DNA from: Frigoriglobus tundricola
GTDB lineage: Bacteria > Planctomycetota > Planctomycetia > Gemmatales > Gemmataceae
Reading direction: 5' to 3'
DNA: 64,000 nucleotides
Assembly (NCBI RefSeq): GCF_013128195.2
Contig: NZ_CP053452.2
Location: 1,550,001-1,614,000, forward strand
Part shown: positions 26,788 to 35,966 of the stretch, one piece after another
How positions within the stretch are numbered: position 1 is the first letter of the stretch
How the letters are laid out: the number at the start of each line of letters is the position of its first letter
Notes under the pieces: model-generated
What the model was told of the DNA's origin: nothing
Databases searched by the model: none
What the model saw: only the letters and a program-made list of their open reading frames with translations
Made by a program: the position numbers and the translations under genes

Positions 26788-28260
26788 GTGCGCCGTTTCC
26801 GACCCGTGTTCGCCCTGACCGTACTCGCCCCACTGTTCGTCTCGGACACCCGGGCCGATGACTGGCCGTCGTTCCGCGGGCCGCAGGGCACCGGCGTGAT
26901 CACCGACACAAAGCCGCCGAGCGATTGGGGCGCGGACAAGAACGTCGCCTGGAAAGTCGCAGTGCCGGGTGTCGCGTGGTCGTGCCCCATCGTCATCGGC
27001 GACAAGGTGATCCTCACCACCGCGTTCTCGGAGGGCCAGCCCAAGCCGAAGGCCGGATTCGGCGGCGGCAAGGGCGGTCCCGGCGGCCCCGGTGGCGGCA
27101 AGGGTGGACCCGGTGGCCCTGGTGAGGGCAAGGGCGGCCCTGGCGGTCCCGGTGGCGGGTTCGGCAAGGGCGGGGCTCCGCCGAAGGAGACCTACCAGTT
27201 CAAGGTCATCTGCCTCAACCGCACCACCGGCAAGCTCATGTGGGAGAAGCTGGCCAAGGAGGCCCGGCCCACGATCCCGACCCACGGCAGTAACACCTAC
27301 GCCACCGAAACGCCGGTCAGCGACGGCGAGCGCGTGTACGCGTACTTCGGCATGACCGGCCTGTTCTGCTACGACCTGGCCGGAACAGAAATCTGGAAGA
27401 AGGATCTCGGCAGCTACTCCATGATGTTCGGGTTCGGAACCGCCAGCTCCCCGGTCCTCGCGGGCGACAAGCTCATCGTGCAGTGCGACAACGACGAGAA
27501 GTCGTTCCTCGTCGCGCTCGACAAGAAGACCGGCGAGCAAAAGTGGAAAATCGACCGCCCCGAGAAGTCCGGGTGGAGCACGCCGCTCGTGTGGGCGACC
27601 AAGGACCGCACCGACCTCGTCGTCATCGGCGGGCAGAAGATCCGCGGGTACGACCCCGAGAGCGGTCAAGAGGTCTGGGCACTTGAAGTCGGCGGCGGGC
27701 AGTGTTCCGCCTCGCCCGCGGCGGACAGCGAGCGGCTGTACGTCGGGGTCGGCCAGGGCGGGGGCGGCCCCGGTGGGCCGAAAGGCGGCGGTGGGGCCGG
27801 TGGCGGGCGGGCGGGCACGCTGTTCGCAGTGAAGGCCGGCGCGAAGGGCGACATCACCCCGAAGGCCGGCGCGGCATCGAGCGACGGCGTGGCGTGGACC
27901 GCGGCGAAGGCGTGGCCCGCCGCCGCGTCGCCGCTCGTGTACGAGGGGTTCGTCTACGTCCTCGACCGCAACGGCGGGACGATCAGTTGCTTCGATGCGA
28001 AAACCGGTAAGGCGGAGTACACCAAGGAGCGCATCCCGAACGCGGGCGCGTTCTGGGCGTCGCCGTGGGCCGCCGACGGCCAGATCTTCTGCCTCGACGA
28101 GACCGGGGCCACGCACGTGTTGAAGGCCGGCGCCGAGTTCGACCTGGTCCGCGTGAACAAGCTCGGCCGCGACATGTACTGGGCCACGCCGGCCGCGTCC
28201 GGCGGCGCGCTGTTCATCCGGAGCGTCGATTCCCTCTACTGCATCGGCGCGAAGCCGTAA
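26788..28260 (+). CDS. PQQ-type beta-propeller protein with Gly/Pro-rich inserts
   Basis: A 490-residue secreted propeller. A signal peptide (VRRFRPVFALTVLAPLFVSD, then TRADDW) precedes the family hallmark DDWPSFRGPQGTGV. At least six blades with the PQQ/WD-like pattern follow (for example LNRTTGKLMWEKL, LDKKTGEQKWKI, YDPESGQEVWALE). Two low-complexity loops are inserted: about residues 90-132 (repeating GGKGGPGGPGG) and about 330-352. Related proteins bind substrates rather than PQQ and are very common in planctomycetes; enzymatic activity is not implied. It is a single gene downstream of its own ribosome binding site. Confidence 0.85.
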   Translation: MRRFRPVFALTVLAPLFVSDTRADDWPSFRGPQGTGVITDTKPPSDWGADKNVAWKVAVPGVAWSCPIVIGDKVILTTAFSEGQPKPKAGFGGGKGGPGGPGGGKGGPGGPGEGKGGPGGPGGGFGKGGAPPKETYQFKVICLNRTTGKLMWEKLAKEARPTIPTHGSNTYATETPVSDGERVYAYFGMTGLFCYDLAGTEIWKKDLGSYSMMFGFGTASSPVLAGDKLIVQCDNDEKSFLVALDKKTGEQKWKIDRPEKSGWSTPLVWATKDRTDLVVIGGQKIRGYDPESGQEVWALEVGGGQCSASPAADSERLYVGVGQGGGGPGGPKGGGGAGGGRAGTLFAVKAGAKGDITPKAGAASSDGVAWTAAKAWPAAASPLVYEGFVYVLDRNGGTISCFDAKTGKAEYTKERIPNAGAFWASPWAADGQIFCLDETGATHVLKAGAEFDLVRVNKLGRDMYWATPAASGGALFIRSVDSLYCIGAKP

Positions 28261-28283
28261 GAAGCGGTGGCGAAACCGAGCGG

Positions 28284-28465
28284 GCCACAGATTGCGCAGG
28301 CAACGCAGATCCGAAGAACAGAATTCTTCTTGTCTTCATCTGCGTCGCCTGCGTCATCTGTGGCTCTTCGCACTTGCAGAATGAGCCGCAGATGACGCAG
28401 GCAACGCAGATCCGAAGAACAGATTTCTTCTTGTCTTCATCCGCGTCGCCTGCGTCATCTGTGGC
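28284..28465. repeat. Two direct copies of an 81-nt element with inverted termini
   Basis: Copies at 28284-28364 and 28385-28465 differ at five positions. The ends of each copy are near-perfect inverted repeats (GCAGATGACGCAGGC facing GCCTGCGTCATCTGTGGC), so each can fold into a long hairpin. It lies in the 357-base gap between the propeller and the RND gene, whose remaining part shows nothing else but a TACACT box. Confidence 0.8.
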
Positions 28466-28605
28466 CCTTTTGCCCTTCTGGCCCTCCGGGGTGCGGCCCG
28501 CGCACGCGAGCGGACCGCGTACGCAATCCCCGGCTCCGTGAGTGGCACGAGCGGATTCCTCCCGCCTCTCACGCGTGTGCCCTCTTCCGGCGGCCCCCGC
28601 CGCGT

Positions 28606-28611
28606 TACACT
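28606..28611 (+). promoter_or_regulatory. Candidate -10 box of the RND gene
   Basis: TACACT seven bases before ATG 28618, with no Shine-Dalgarno between. If used, the transcript would be nearly leaderless. No good -35 box is seen. Confidence 0.22.
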
Positions 28612-28617
28612 GGTGGC

Positions 28618-31600
28618 ATGAACCCGATCGTCTTCGCGATGCGCTACCCCTACGCCGTCATGGTCGGGGTGGTCGCGGTCCTCATCGGCAGCGGGCTCGC
28701 GGCCACGCGCCTCCACGCCGACGTGTTCCCGCCCCTCAACCAGCCGGTCGTGTACATCTGCCAGCCCTACGGCGGCATGTCGCCCGACCAGATGGAGGGG
28801 CTGCTCACCAACTACTACGAGTTCCACCTCCTGTACGTGAACGCGGTCCACCACGTCGAGAGCCGGAACGTCACCGGCATGACGCTCATCAAGGTGTTCT
28901 TCCACCCCGGCACCGATATGGGCCAGGCGACGGCCGAACTGGTCGCCGCGGTGAACCGGGCGCGGTTCATGATGCCGCCGGGCACCGTGCCGCCGTTCGT
29001 GGCCCGCACCGACACCGGGACCGCACCGGTCGGGTTCCTCGTGCTCAAGAGCGACACCCGATCGATCAAGGACATTCAGGACATCGCGACCCTCCGCGTG
29101 CGCCCGCAGTTCGCCAACATCCCGGGCGTGTCCAGCCCGCCGGCGTTCGGCGGCAACCAGCGGGCGATCGTCGTGAACGTGAACCCGGACGCGGTCACGA
29201 AGCAGGGGCTCACGCTCTGGCAGGTCACCGAGGCGGTGTCCGCGGGCAACCCGGTCACGCCGTCCGGCACCCTGAAGGTCGGCGACCGGCAGTTTCTCGT
29301 CACCTCGAACGCGATGGTGGGCGCGAAGCCGGCACAGGAACTGGCCCAGGTGCCGGTGAAGCCCGGCCCGCACCCGGTGCTCCTGGGCGACGTCGCCACC
29401 ATCGAGGACTCGGCCGACCTCACCGCCGGCTACGCGCTGGTGAACGGGCGCCGGTCCGTGTACATGCTCATCACCAAGCGGGCGGACGCCTCCACCGTGA
29501 CCGTCGTCAACGACCTCAAGGCCGCGCTCCCGCGGATGCGGACCAGCGTGCCCGAGGACGTGGACATCACGTTCGAGTTCGACCAGTCGCCGATCGTGAC
29601 GGAGGCGATGTGGGGCGTGGGCACCGAGGGGCTGATCGGCGCGCTGCTCACCGGCCTCATGGTGCTGCTGTTCCTCCGCGACTGGCGGTCGGTGATCGTC
29701 GTCGTGCTGAACATCCCGCTCGCGCTGGCCGCCGCCGCGTTCGCGCTGTGGGCCAGCGGCCAGACGCTCAACCTGATGACGCTCGGCGGGCTGGCGCTGG
29801 CGGTCGGCATCCTCGTCGACGAGGCGACGGTGGAGGTCGAGAACATCCACACGCAGCTCCTCAAGTTCGACAACGTCGCGCGGGCCGTGCGGACGGGCAA
29901 CTCGGAGACGGCCGTGCCGCGGCTGCTGGCGATGCTGTGCATCCTCGCCGTGTTCGTCCCGTCGTTCTTCATGGAGGGCGCGGCGCGCGAGCTGTTCGTG
30001 CCGCTGTCGCTGGCCGTCGGCTATTCGATGATCGCGTCGTACGTCCTGTCGAGCACGTTCGTCCCGGTGCTGTCGGTGTGGCTGCTCAGGCCCGGCCACC
30101 CGCACGCGGACGCGAAGGGCGGGCTGTTCGGCAAACTCATGGACGCCTACGAGGCCGTGGTCGCGCGGATCGTGTACCGCAAGGGGCTCGTGGCGCCGGG
30201 CTACCTGATTGCGGCGCTCGCGCTGGCCGCCCTGCTCTACCTCAACCTCGGCACCGCGATCTTCCCGCCGACGGACAAGGGCCAGTTCCTGCTCCGGCTG
30301 AAAGCACCGACCGGGACGCGCATCGAGCGGACCGAGGAACTCGCCCAGGAGGCCACGCGGCTCATCAAGGAGGAGGCCGGCGCGGGGAACGTCGAGGCCA
30401 CGGTGGGGTACATCGGCATGTTCCCGACGAACTACCCGATCCAGGCGATCCACCAGTGGACGAGCGGGCCGGGCGAGTGCCTGTTGAAAGTCGCGCTGAG
30501 AGAGAGTTCCGGTTTGCGCGTCGAGGAGCAGAAGGAGAAGCTCCGCACGAAACTCGACACGGGGCTGAAAGCGTGGCTCGCGGCGCGGTGGAAGGAAGAC
30601 GGCCTCCCGCGAGTCGAGATCGACGCCCGCCTCCCCGGCCTGCGCCTGTCGTTCGAGCCGGGCGACCTCGTGAGCGACGTGATGAGCTTCGGCGCCCCGA
30701 CGCCGGTGGAAGTGCAGGTGAGCGGGTCGGACATGGCGGCGAACCTCGCGTTCGCCACCGCCCTGCGGGACCGCCTCGTCACGATCCCGGACCTCCGCGA
30801 CGTGCAGCTCAACCCCGCGCAGGACTACCCGACCATCAGCCTGACCATCGACCGGGCGCGGGCCGCGACCATGAACGTCACGGCGCGGGACGTCGGCCTG
30901 TCGCTCGTTCCGGCCACCGCGTCGAGCCGGTACATGCAACCGATCTACTGGCGCGACCCCAAGAACGGGCAGGCGTACATCGTCCAGGTGCAGGTGCCGC
31001 CGCCGCAGATCGGCTCGATTATGGCGCTGGGCAACATCCCGGTCGGCCAGAAAGTGGTGGCCGAGGCCGGGGCCAGCGGCGGCAGCGGCAACGGGACCGG
31101 GAGCGGGGGCGAACCGCCGGGCGTGGTGCTCCTCCGGGACACGCTCGCGCCGAGCGGCGGGGCGATGCCCGGCACCACCGCGGAGGAGATCTACCGGTAC
31201 AACATGCGCCGCGCGGTGAGCATCACCGCGAACGTCGCGACGCAGGACCTGGGGAAGGTGCGGGCGGCGGTACAACGGGCCATCGCCGATAGTGGCGAGC
31301 CGGCCCGCGGCGTGCAGGTGGACGTGCGCGGGCAGTTGAACACGCTCAACCTGGTGCAAACGAGCCTCGGCCGCGGGCTGCTCCTCGCGATCCTCGCGAT
31401 CGCCCTGTTGCTGACGGCGTACTTCCAGTCAATCCGCCTCGCGCTCGTGTCGGTTGCGGCGGTGCCGGCGACGCTGTGCGGCGTCGGGCTGACGCTGTGG
31501 GCGACCGGGACCACGCTCAACCTCCAGTCGTTCATGGGCGCGATCATGGCGCTGGGCGTGTCGGTCGCGAACGCGATCCTGCTCGTCACGTTCGCGGAAC

Positions 31601-31929
31601 GCGCGCGGCTGCTCCACGGCGGCGCGGTCCGCGCCGCCGTAGAGGGCGGGCGCTCGCGGCTGCGCCCGATCCTCATGACGAGTTGTGCGATGGTCGCGGG
31701 GATGCTGCCGATGGCGATCGGCGCCTCGGCCGGGGGCGACCAGACGGCCCCGCTCGGTCGGGCGGTGGTGGGCGGGCTGACCGCGTCCACGCTCACGACG
31801 CTCTTCATCCTGCCGGCCGTGTTCGCGGTGGTGCAACGAAGGGCGAGCGTCGCCGGCGCCTCGCTGGATCCCGACGACCCGAACAGTGGGCGCTACGACG
31901 AGAACCGCGTGAAGCTGTTCGACGAGTGA
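28618..31929 (+). CDS. RND efflux transporter permease
   Basis: A 1103-residue inner-membrane antiporter with the two-fold RND plan: twelve predicted helices, two large periplasmic loops (about 35-325 and 545-865). The helix-4 proton-relay motif reads GILVDEATVEVEN, so the second Asp of the usual DD pair is Glu. A Gly/Ser-rich insert (SGGSGNGTGSGGEPPG) lies in the second periplasmic loop. No adaptor or outer-membrane partner is adjacent, unlike the second RND system at 57.5-62.1 kb, with which it shares the fold but little sequence. The substrate is unknown. An origin separate from that second system is inferred. Confidence 0.9.
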   Translation: MNPIVFAMRYPYAVMVGVVAVLIGSGLAATRLHADVFPPLNQPVVYICQPYGGMSPDQMEGLLTNYYEFHLLYVNAVHHVESRNVTGMTLIKVFFHPGTDMGQATAELVAAVNRARFMMPPGTVPPFVARTDTGTAPVGFLVLKSDTRSIKDIQDIATLRVRPQFANIPGVSSPPAFGGNQRAIVVNVNPDAVTKQGLTLWQVTEAVSAGNPVTPSGTLKVGDRQFLVTSNAMVGAKPAQELAQVPVKPGPHPVLLGDVATIEDSADLTAGYALVNGRRSVYMLITKRADASTVTVVNDLKAALPRMRTSVPEDVDITFEFDQSPIVTEAMWGVGTEGLIGALLTGLMVLLFLRDWRSVIVVVLNIPLALAAAAFALWASGQTLNLMTLGGLALAVGILVDEATVEVENIHTQLLKFDNVARAVRTGNSETAVPRLLAMLCILAVFVPSFFMEGAARELFVPLSLAVGYSMIASYVLSSTFVPVLSVWLLRPGHPHADAKGGLFGKLMDAYEAVVARIVYRKGLVAPGYLIAALALAALLYLNLGTAIFPPTDKGQFLLRLKAPTGTRIERTEELAQEATRLIKEEAGAGNVEATVGYIGMFPTNYPIQAIHQWTSGPGECLLKVALRESSGLRVEEQKEKLRTKLDTGLKAWLAARWKEDGLPRVEIDARLPGLRLSFEPGDLVSDVMSFGAPTPVEVQVSGSDMAANLAFATALRDRLVTIPDLRDVQLNPAQDYPTISLTIDRARAATMNVTARDVGLSLVPATASSRYMQPIYWRDPKNGQAYIVQVQVPPPQIGSIMALGNIPVGQKVVAEAGASGGSGNGTGSGGEPPGVVLLRDTLAPSGGAMPGTTAEEIYRYNMRRAVSITANVATQDLGKVRAAVQRAIADSGEPARGVQVDVRGQLNTLNLVQTSLGRGLLLAILAIALLLTAYFQSIRLALVSVAAVPATLCGVGLTLWATGTTLNLQSFMGAIMALGVSVANAILLVTFAERARLLHGGAVRAAVEGGRSRLRPILMTSCAMVAGMLPMAIGASAGGDQTAPLGRAVVGGLTASTLTTLFILPAVFAVVQRRASVAGASLDPDDPNSGRYDENRVKLFDE

Positions 31930-32279
31930 CCGATTTCGAGTGCGCGTCCGGTCTCGGGGCGCACGTGCAGGGCGCGCCACGATCGGGGCTGTCACCCACG
32001 AGGATGGCCCCCGATGCCGAACCGCTGAACGCGAAAGGACGTACCCGAGGGTAGAAGACCGCGGCGACCGGATACGGGGTTCTCGTAACAGTGCGACAAC
32101 CGCGCGGCCCGCTCCGCACGCTTACTATTCGATGGGCGGTCACGACCCTGCGATTGCGACAGCAGACATGTCCGTCACGACCTTCTTGATCGAATCCCAG
32201 CTCGGACGATGGTCCGGCTCGGGAACCTCCATCCTCTCGCCGGCTTTAAATTGTGCCTTGGCGTCGGCCGTTCCTCGTA
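31930..32279. other. Intergenic, no gene recognised
   Basis: About 350 bases after the RND gene without a frame that resembles a protein. It may hold eroded sequence associated with the transposase remnant that follows. Confidence 0.4.
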
Positions 32280-32540
32280 AATTGCGTCGCCCACTCCGCG
32301 CCCCGCCAGCACTGGGTTATCGAGAACTCGTGCCATTGGAACTTGGATCTCACATTCGGTGAGGACGCGCGACGCCAGCAGGATCGGAAGGCGCGGCAAA
32401 CTTGGCGGCGGTTCGACGCCTGGCGCCGACTCTGCACCGACAGGAGAGGACCAATAAACGCGGGCTGAAGAACAAACGCTTGGCCTGCGCGCCCGACCCG
32501 AATCATCTGCTAAACGTGCTGGCACATGCTCAGTTTTGAT
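32280..32540 (+). pseudogene. C-terminal fragment of an ISAs1-type transposase
   Basis: One frame reads RQHWVIENSCHWNLDLTFGEDARRQQ (from about 32304), the conserved end of the ISAs1 DDE transposase, where the Glu of IENS is catalytic. At about 32395 the frame changes and continues as NLAAVRRLAPTLHRQE, then KRGLKNKRLACA, and LLNVLAHAQF before the stop near 32538, as intact members do. The N-terminal two-thirds and the terminal inverted repeats are missing. It is therefore a dead, frameshifted relic. Confidence 0.62.
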
Positions 32541-32992
32541 GCGCCGGCTCTGGCAATGGTCCGAACCGGTCGGGCCGTAAGAGACGCTCGGATCGCGTCG
32601 GCGTGAGCGGCCCGGTCGCTGACGGGTCCGCCACTCTTGTACGCCTGGGCGTATCGTCGCCGTCCGTTCCCGCGTGTCGCCGCGGTGGAGCAGACAGTGG
32701 ACCAACATCGTGCGCCGAGCATGGGCCGCGGGGTGGATGTCCCGCGCGGTGTTCACGACCCGTTGTTCGTCGTCGGCCCGCGCGACCGGGAACCCGGCTA
32801 TCGGGGTGACGCACTCGTGTGGGCACACCCCGGTATACCGATCCAAGCCCGAAGTGGATCATTCACCTGCGGACCGAGTATAATACCGCTCTCACCGAAC
32901 GAGCCTCCTCCACACTTACCACCTTGCGAGCTCTCCTCGCCCGATTTAGCCCCCGGGGTCAACCGATAACTCCCCGGCGCGTTTGGCGCTGA
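32541..32992. other. Intergenic, nothing recognised
   Basis: About 450 bases between the transposase relic and the palindrome at 32993. Frames on both strands are Arg/Pro-rich and look non-coding. Confidence 0.45.
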
Positions 32993-33023
32993 CTCGGGGG
33001 GCTCACGCCCCCCGCTCGCCGAG
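32993..33023. repeat. GC palindrome overlapping a stop codon
   Basis: A 31-nt copy of the element found inside the PKS at 4063-4093. It contains the stop codon and last residues (GERGA) of the minus-strand sugar-kinase gene, so it acts as the end of that gene and probably as its transcript-end hairpin. Confidence 0.7.
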
Positions 33024-34535
33024 GTGATTTTCAAACGCTTCCATTCCGCGCGCGTAGTCCGGCACCCACGCCGCCACCGGCTCGACGCGGTCGCGGAACT
33101 TCACCATCGCCGCGACCGCGTCCGCCGCGGTGTACGGCTCCGCAATCCCCTGTTGCTTCCGCAAATAGCTTTCCAGCCCGGCCAGCGCCGCGACGGCGGC
33201 CCCCAGCGCCGGCCCCTCGTCGGACACGAGCCGTTCCAGGGGGCGGTTGAGTACGCTTGCGAGGATCGCGCACATGAGCTGGCTGCGCGCCATCCCGCCG
33301 GAGACGGTGATCCGGGTGACCGACTGACCGGCGGCCTCGTGCTCGCGCACGGCCCGCGCCAACAGGAACGCCAGTGCTTCCAGGCACGCCCGGACCCGGA
33401 CCGGGCGCTCCGCGGGTTCCGCGGGCGCCCACTTCACTTGCGGCTTCTCGACCCCGACCGACGGCTCGGACAACAGGAACGGAAGCACGCTCACGCCGTT
33501 GCACCGCGGCGGCACCTGCGCCGCGTCGTCCTCGACCTTGTACCAGTCCTTGCCCGCGACCACGTCCACGAACTGCGCGCCGTTGGAATAGCACCGCATC
33601 CACAGGTACGGCCCCCAGTTCAGTTTCATCGCGTCGAGCGTGCCGGAGTGCGGCAACTGCGCCGACGACGAGTTCACGACCGCGGAATTGCCGAGGATGA
33701 TCGCCACCTGCCCGGCATCGACGGCCCCGCCGCCGATCAGCCCCGCGGCCTGATCGTCGAGCGTGGGGAAGATCCACGGGAGCGTGTCGGCGGTGTGTCG
33801 GTTCGGGAGGAGGTCGGGTACGAGTTTCCCGATGGGGGAGTTCATGTCCAGAATGGCCGGCAGGGCGTCCCAGGCGAGCTTCCGGTGTTCGGGGCCGGCG
33901 AGCGCGTCCAGCATCTTCCGGTTCCACTGGTTGGTCCGCAGATCCATGATCCCGGTGGACGCCGCCGACGAAACGCTCGTGAACTCGAACCGGCCGGTCA
34001 GATACCCGGCCGCCAGCGGCCCGTGGGGCAGGATCCACTCCGTTCGCTCCCAGTCCGCCGCGCTCAGCGTGTGCTCGTCCTTTACCAGGTGCGAGAGCGA
34101 GTAGCGCACGGCCCACGGGCCGCCGGTCAGTTCCTTCGCGCGGTCCTGGCCGCCGAGCCGCTTCAGCCCTTCGGCGTGGTACCCCGCGAGCGTCTGATCG
34201 TTCCAGCAGATCGCCCGCCGCACCTGGTTCAGCGTCTCATCGATCCGCCCGGCGCTGTGGTGCGTCGCGGAAACGCCGGCCGCGAGCCAGTATTCGAGTT
34301 TGGCGTGCCGGATGAGGGCGGCGTTGAGCGCCCGCGTGGCGGCGCGGGCCTGCCCTTCGAGCTGCATCAGGTTGAGTTCGGACACGCCGCCCTCGGTCCA
34401 CAGGTCTGTGGGCAATCGGACCTGGGCGACGGTTCGCCCCGTCAGGTCGAACGCGAGGGCCTTGACCCCGCCCGTACTGAAGTCGTACCCGACGATGATG
34501 GCATTGGGGCTGACGCAGCGCAGGGGCTGGGACAT
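33003..34535 (-). CDS. FGGY-family carbohydrate kinase
   Basis: A 510-residue cytoplasmic sugar kinase of the xylulokinase/gluconokinase type. Visible are the N-terminal phosphate-binding GYDFSTGGVKALAFD, a substrate-domain segment GVSATHHSAGRID, ICWNDQT, the catalytic Asp region FPTLDDQAAGLIGGG, and the adenosine motif ISVSGGMARSQLMCA (read as TVSGGMARSQ). Length is normal for the family. The sugar cannot be assigned from motifs; there is no neighbouring isomerase or transporter. The C-terminal residues are encoded by a dispersed palindrome (32993-33023), suggesting the original end was altered. Confidence 0.9.
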   Translation of the reverse strand: MSQPLRCVSPNAIIVGYDFSTGGVKALAFDLTGRTVAQVRLPTDLWTEGGVSELNLMQLEGQARAATRALNAALIRHAKLEYWLAAGVSATHHSAGRIDETLNQVRRAICWNDQTLAGYHAEGLKRLGGQDRAKELTGGPWAVRYSLSHLVKDEHTLSAADWERTEWILPHGPLAAGYLTGRFEFTSVSSAASTGIMDLRTNQWNRKMLDALAGPEHRKLAWDALPAILDMNSPIGKLVPDLLPNRHTADTLPWIFPTLDDQAAGLIGGGAVDAGQVAIILGNSAVVNSSSAQLPHSGTLDAMKLNWGPYLWMRCYSNGAQFVDVVAGKDWYKVEDDAAQVPPRCNGVSVLPFLLSEPSVGVEKPQVKWAPAEPAERPVRVRACLEALAFLLARAVREHEAAGQSVTRITVSGGMARSQLMCAILASVLNRPLERLVSDEGPALGAAVAALAGLESYLRKQQGIAEPYTAADAVAAMVKFRDRVEPVAAWVPDYARGMEAFENHLGERGA

Positions 34536-34646
34536 CGCGAGGGCTCCTCAAAGTTGTCGATGGTGAGAGTTTCGGTAGCGCGGGCGCGTTCTTCAAGTCC
34601 CCGCCTCTGCTGGTGCGTTCCGTTGGCGTCGCTCCAATCGGCAGCG

Positions 34647-34652
34647 TAGAAT
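34647..34652 (+). promoter_or_regulatory. Candidate -10 box of the protease gene
   Basis: TAGAAT, 51 bases before ATG 34704, with TTGGCG at 34622-34627 as a weak -35 (19-base spacing). Confidence 0.28.
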
Positions 34653-34703
34653 CAGGAGAGTCACGCACCCGTGGGCGCACGCCCCGGTTTTGAGGGAGCC
34701 CGT

Positions 34704-35966
34704 ATGCCCCGCGCACGCTTTTGGACGACCGCGCTCGCCGCGCTGGTCCTCGCACCCGGGCTCGCGCCCGCTCAGGAGAAGGCCGACCCGCCGAGGGCGG
34801 AACCGGTCGATGCCGGCGCGTCGGTGTACCAGAAGGTCGTGCGCTCGAGCGCGTGGGTCCTTTCGGACCGCGGCGGCGGGCGGCTGGCCACCGGCTCCGG
34901 CACGCTCATTGATAAGGGCCGGCGGCTCGTTCTCACCAACTATCACGTCGTCGGCGAGGTGAAGACCGCAACCGTCTTCTTCCCCGTTTTTGAAGGCAAA
35001 AAACCCGTCTCCGACCGAAAATACTACCTCGACCGCAAGGGCAAACTCGGCATCCCCGGGGAGGTGATCGAAATCGACAAGCAAGCCGACCTCGTGCTGA
35101 TCCGACTCGACCGCGTGCCCGAGGGCGTGCCGGACCTGGCCCTCGCGGCGGAAAGTCCGGACCCCGGCCAGGCGGTGCATTCGATCGGCAACCCGGGCAA
35201 GAGCGGCGCGCTGTGGGTGTACACGCCGGGCAAGGTGCGGCAGGTCTACAGCAAGAAGTGGAAGGCCAAGCTCGACGAGCGGACAACGGTTTCGTTCGAC
35301 GCCAAGGTGATCGAGACGGACTCGCCCACCAACCCCGGCGACAGCGGCGGCCCGCTCGTCAACGACAGGGGCGAACTGGTCGGCGTCACGCAGGGCGGGG
35401 CGCTCGACGCGCAGGCGATCAGCATCTTCGTGGACCTGTCCGAGGTCAAACGGCTCGTCAACCGCCGGGCCGTACAGGCGCTCCGCTCCGACGCGCGGAC
35501 GAGCGCGGACGTAAAGGACCCGCCCAAGCCCGCCCGCGAGAAGCCGCTGGAGAGCAAGGACGACGGCAAGTTCTTCGGCGAAGAGGCGTGGAAGAAGGTC
35601 GCCCCGGCCGCGGAAAAGCTGCTGAAGCAGAAGAACATCGATTTCGTGGTCGAGACGATGATGGCCCCGAAAGGCGACGCCGAGAAGCTCAAGGCGATGA
35701 CGGGAACCGAGCGCGAGAAGTTCTTCAAAGAGCTCGCGGAAGAGCGGACCAAAGAACTCAAATTGAACGGCATCCTGATTCTGGTGAGCAAGGCGCCGGC
35801 CACCCTTTACGTGTACGATCCGCACCCGGCCGACTTCCCCGACGGGTTCGCCTCGAAGCTCAAGTCCGCGCTCATCGCCAGCTTCCGGGAGAAGAAGTTC
35901 GACGAGGGGCTTCAGAAGGCCATCGACATGACGCTCGAAGCGAAGGGGCTGGGGGAGAAGAAGTGA
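34704..35966 (+). CDS. Secreted trypsin-like serine protease with TPM-like C-terminus
   Basis: A 420-residue protein; the ATG follows a GGGAG eight bases upstream. A signal peptide spans 1-23. The protease domain (about 38-255) shows the triad His81 (TNYHVV), Asp129 (QADLVLI) and Ser214 (NPGDSGGPLVN). No PDZ domain follows; instead a second domain (about 290-420) with FVVETMMAPKGD, LNGILILVSKAPATLYVY and SFREKKFDEGLQKAID resembles the TPM fold. An HtrA-like quality-control role outside the cytoplasm is inferred. The stop overlaps the next gene in a GTGA arrangement, so both are made together. Confidence 0.85.
   Translation: MPRARFWTTALAALVLAPGLAPAQEKADPPRAEPVDAGASVYQKVVRSSAWVLSDRGGGRLATGSGTLIDKGRRLVLTNYHVVGEVKTATVFFPVFEGKKPVSDRKYYLDRKGKLGIPGEVIEIDKQADLVLIRLDRVPEGVPDLALAAESPDPGQAVHSIGNPGKSGALWVYTPGKVRQVYSKKWKAKLDERTTVSFDAKVIETDSPTNPGDSGGPLVNDRGELVGVTQGGALDAQAISIFVDLSEVKRLVNRRAVQALRSDARTSADVKDPPKPAREKPLESKDDGKFFGEEAWKKVAPAAEKLLKQKNIDFVVETMMAPKGDAEKLKAMTGTEREKFFKELAEERTKELKLNGILILVSKAPATLYVYDPHPADFPDGFASKLKSALIASFREKKFDEGLQKAIDMTLEAKGLGEKK

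Noticed and set aside
28284-28465. CRISPR-like repeat pair
   Set aside because: Only two 81-nt copies, 20-nt gap, palindromic over full length and no cas genes.
28354-31359. Minus-strand frame of about 1000 codons opposite the RND gene
   Set aside because: Antisense to a clear transporter, His/Arg/Val-rich, no domain.
32603-32969. Several short overlapping frames in the gap before the sugar-kinase gene
   Set aside because: All Arg/Pro-rich, mutually overlapping and without recognisable motifs.
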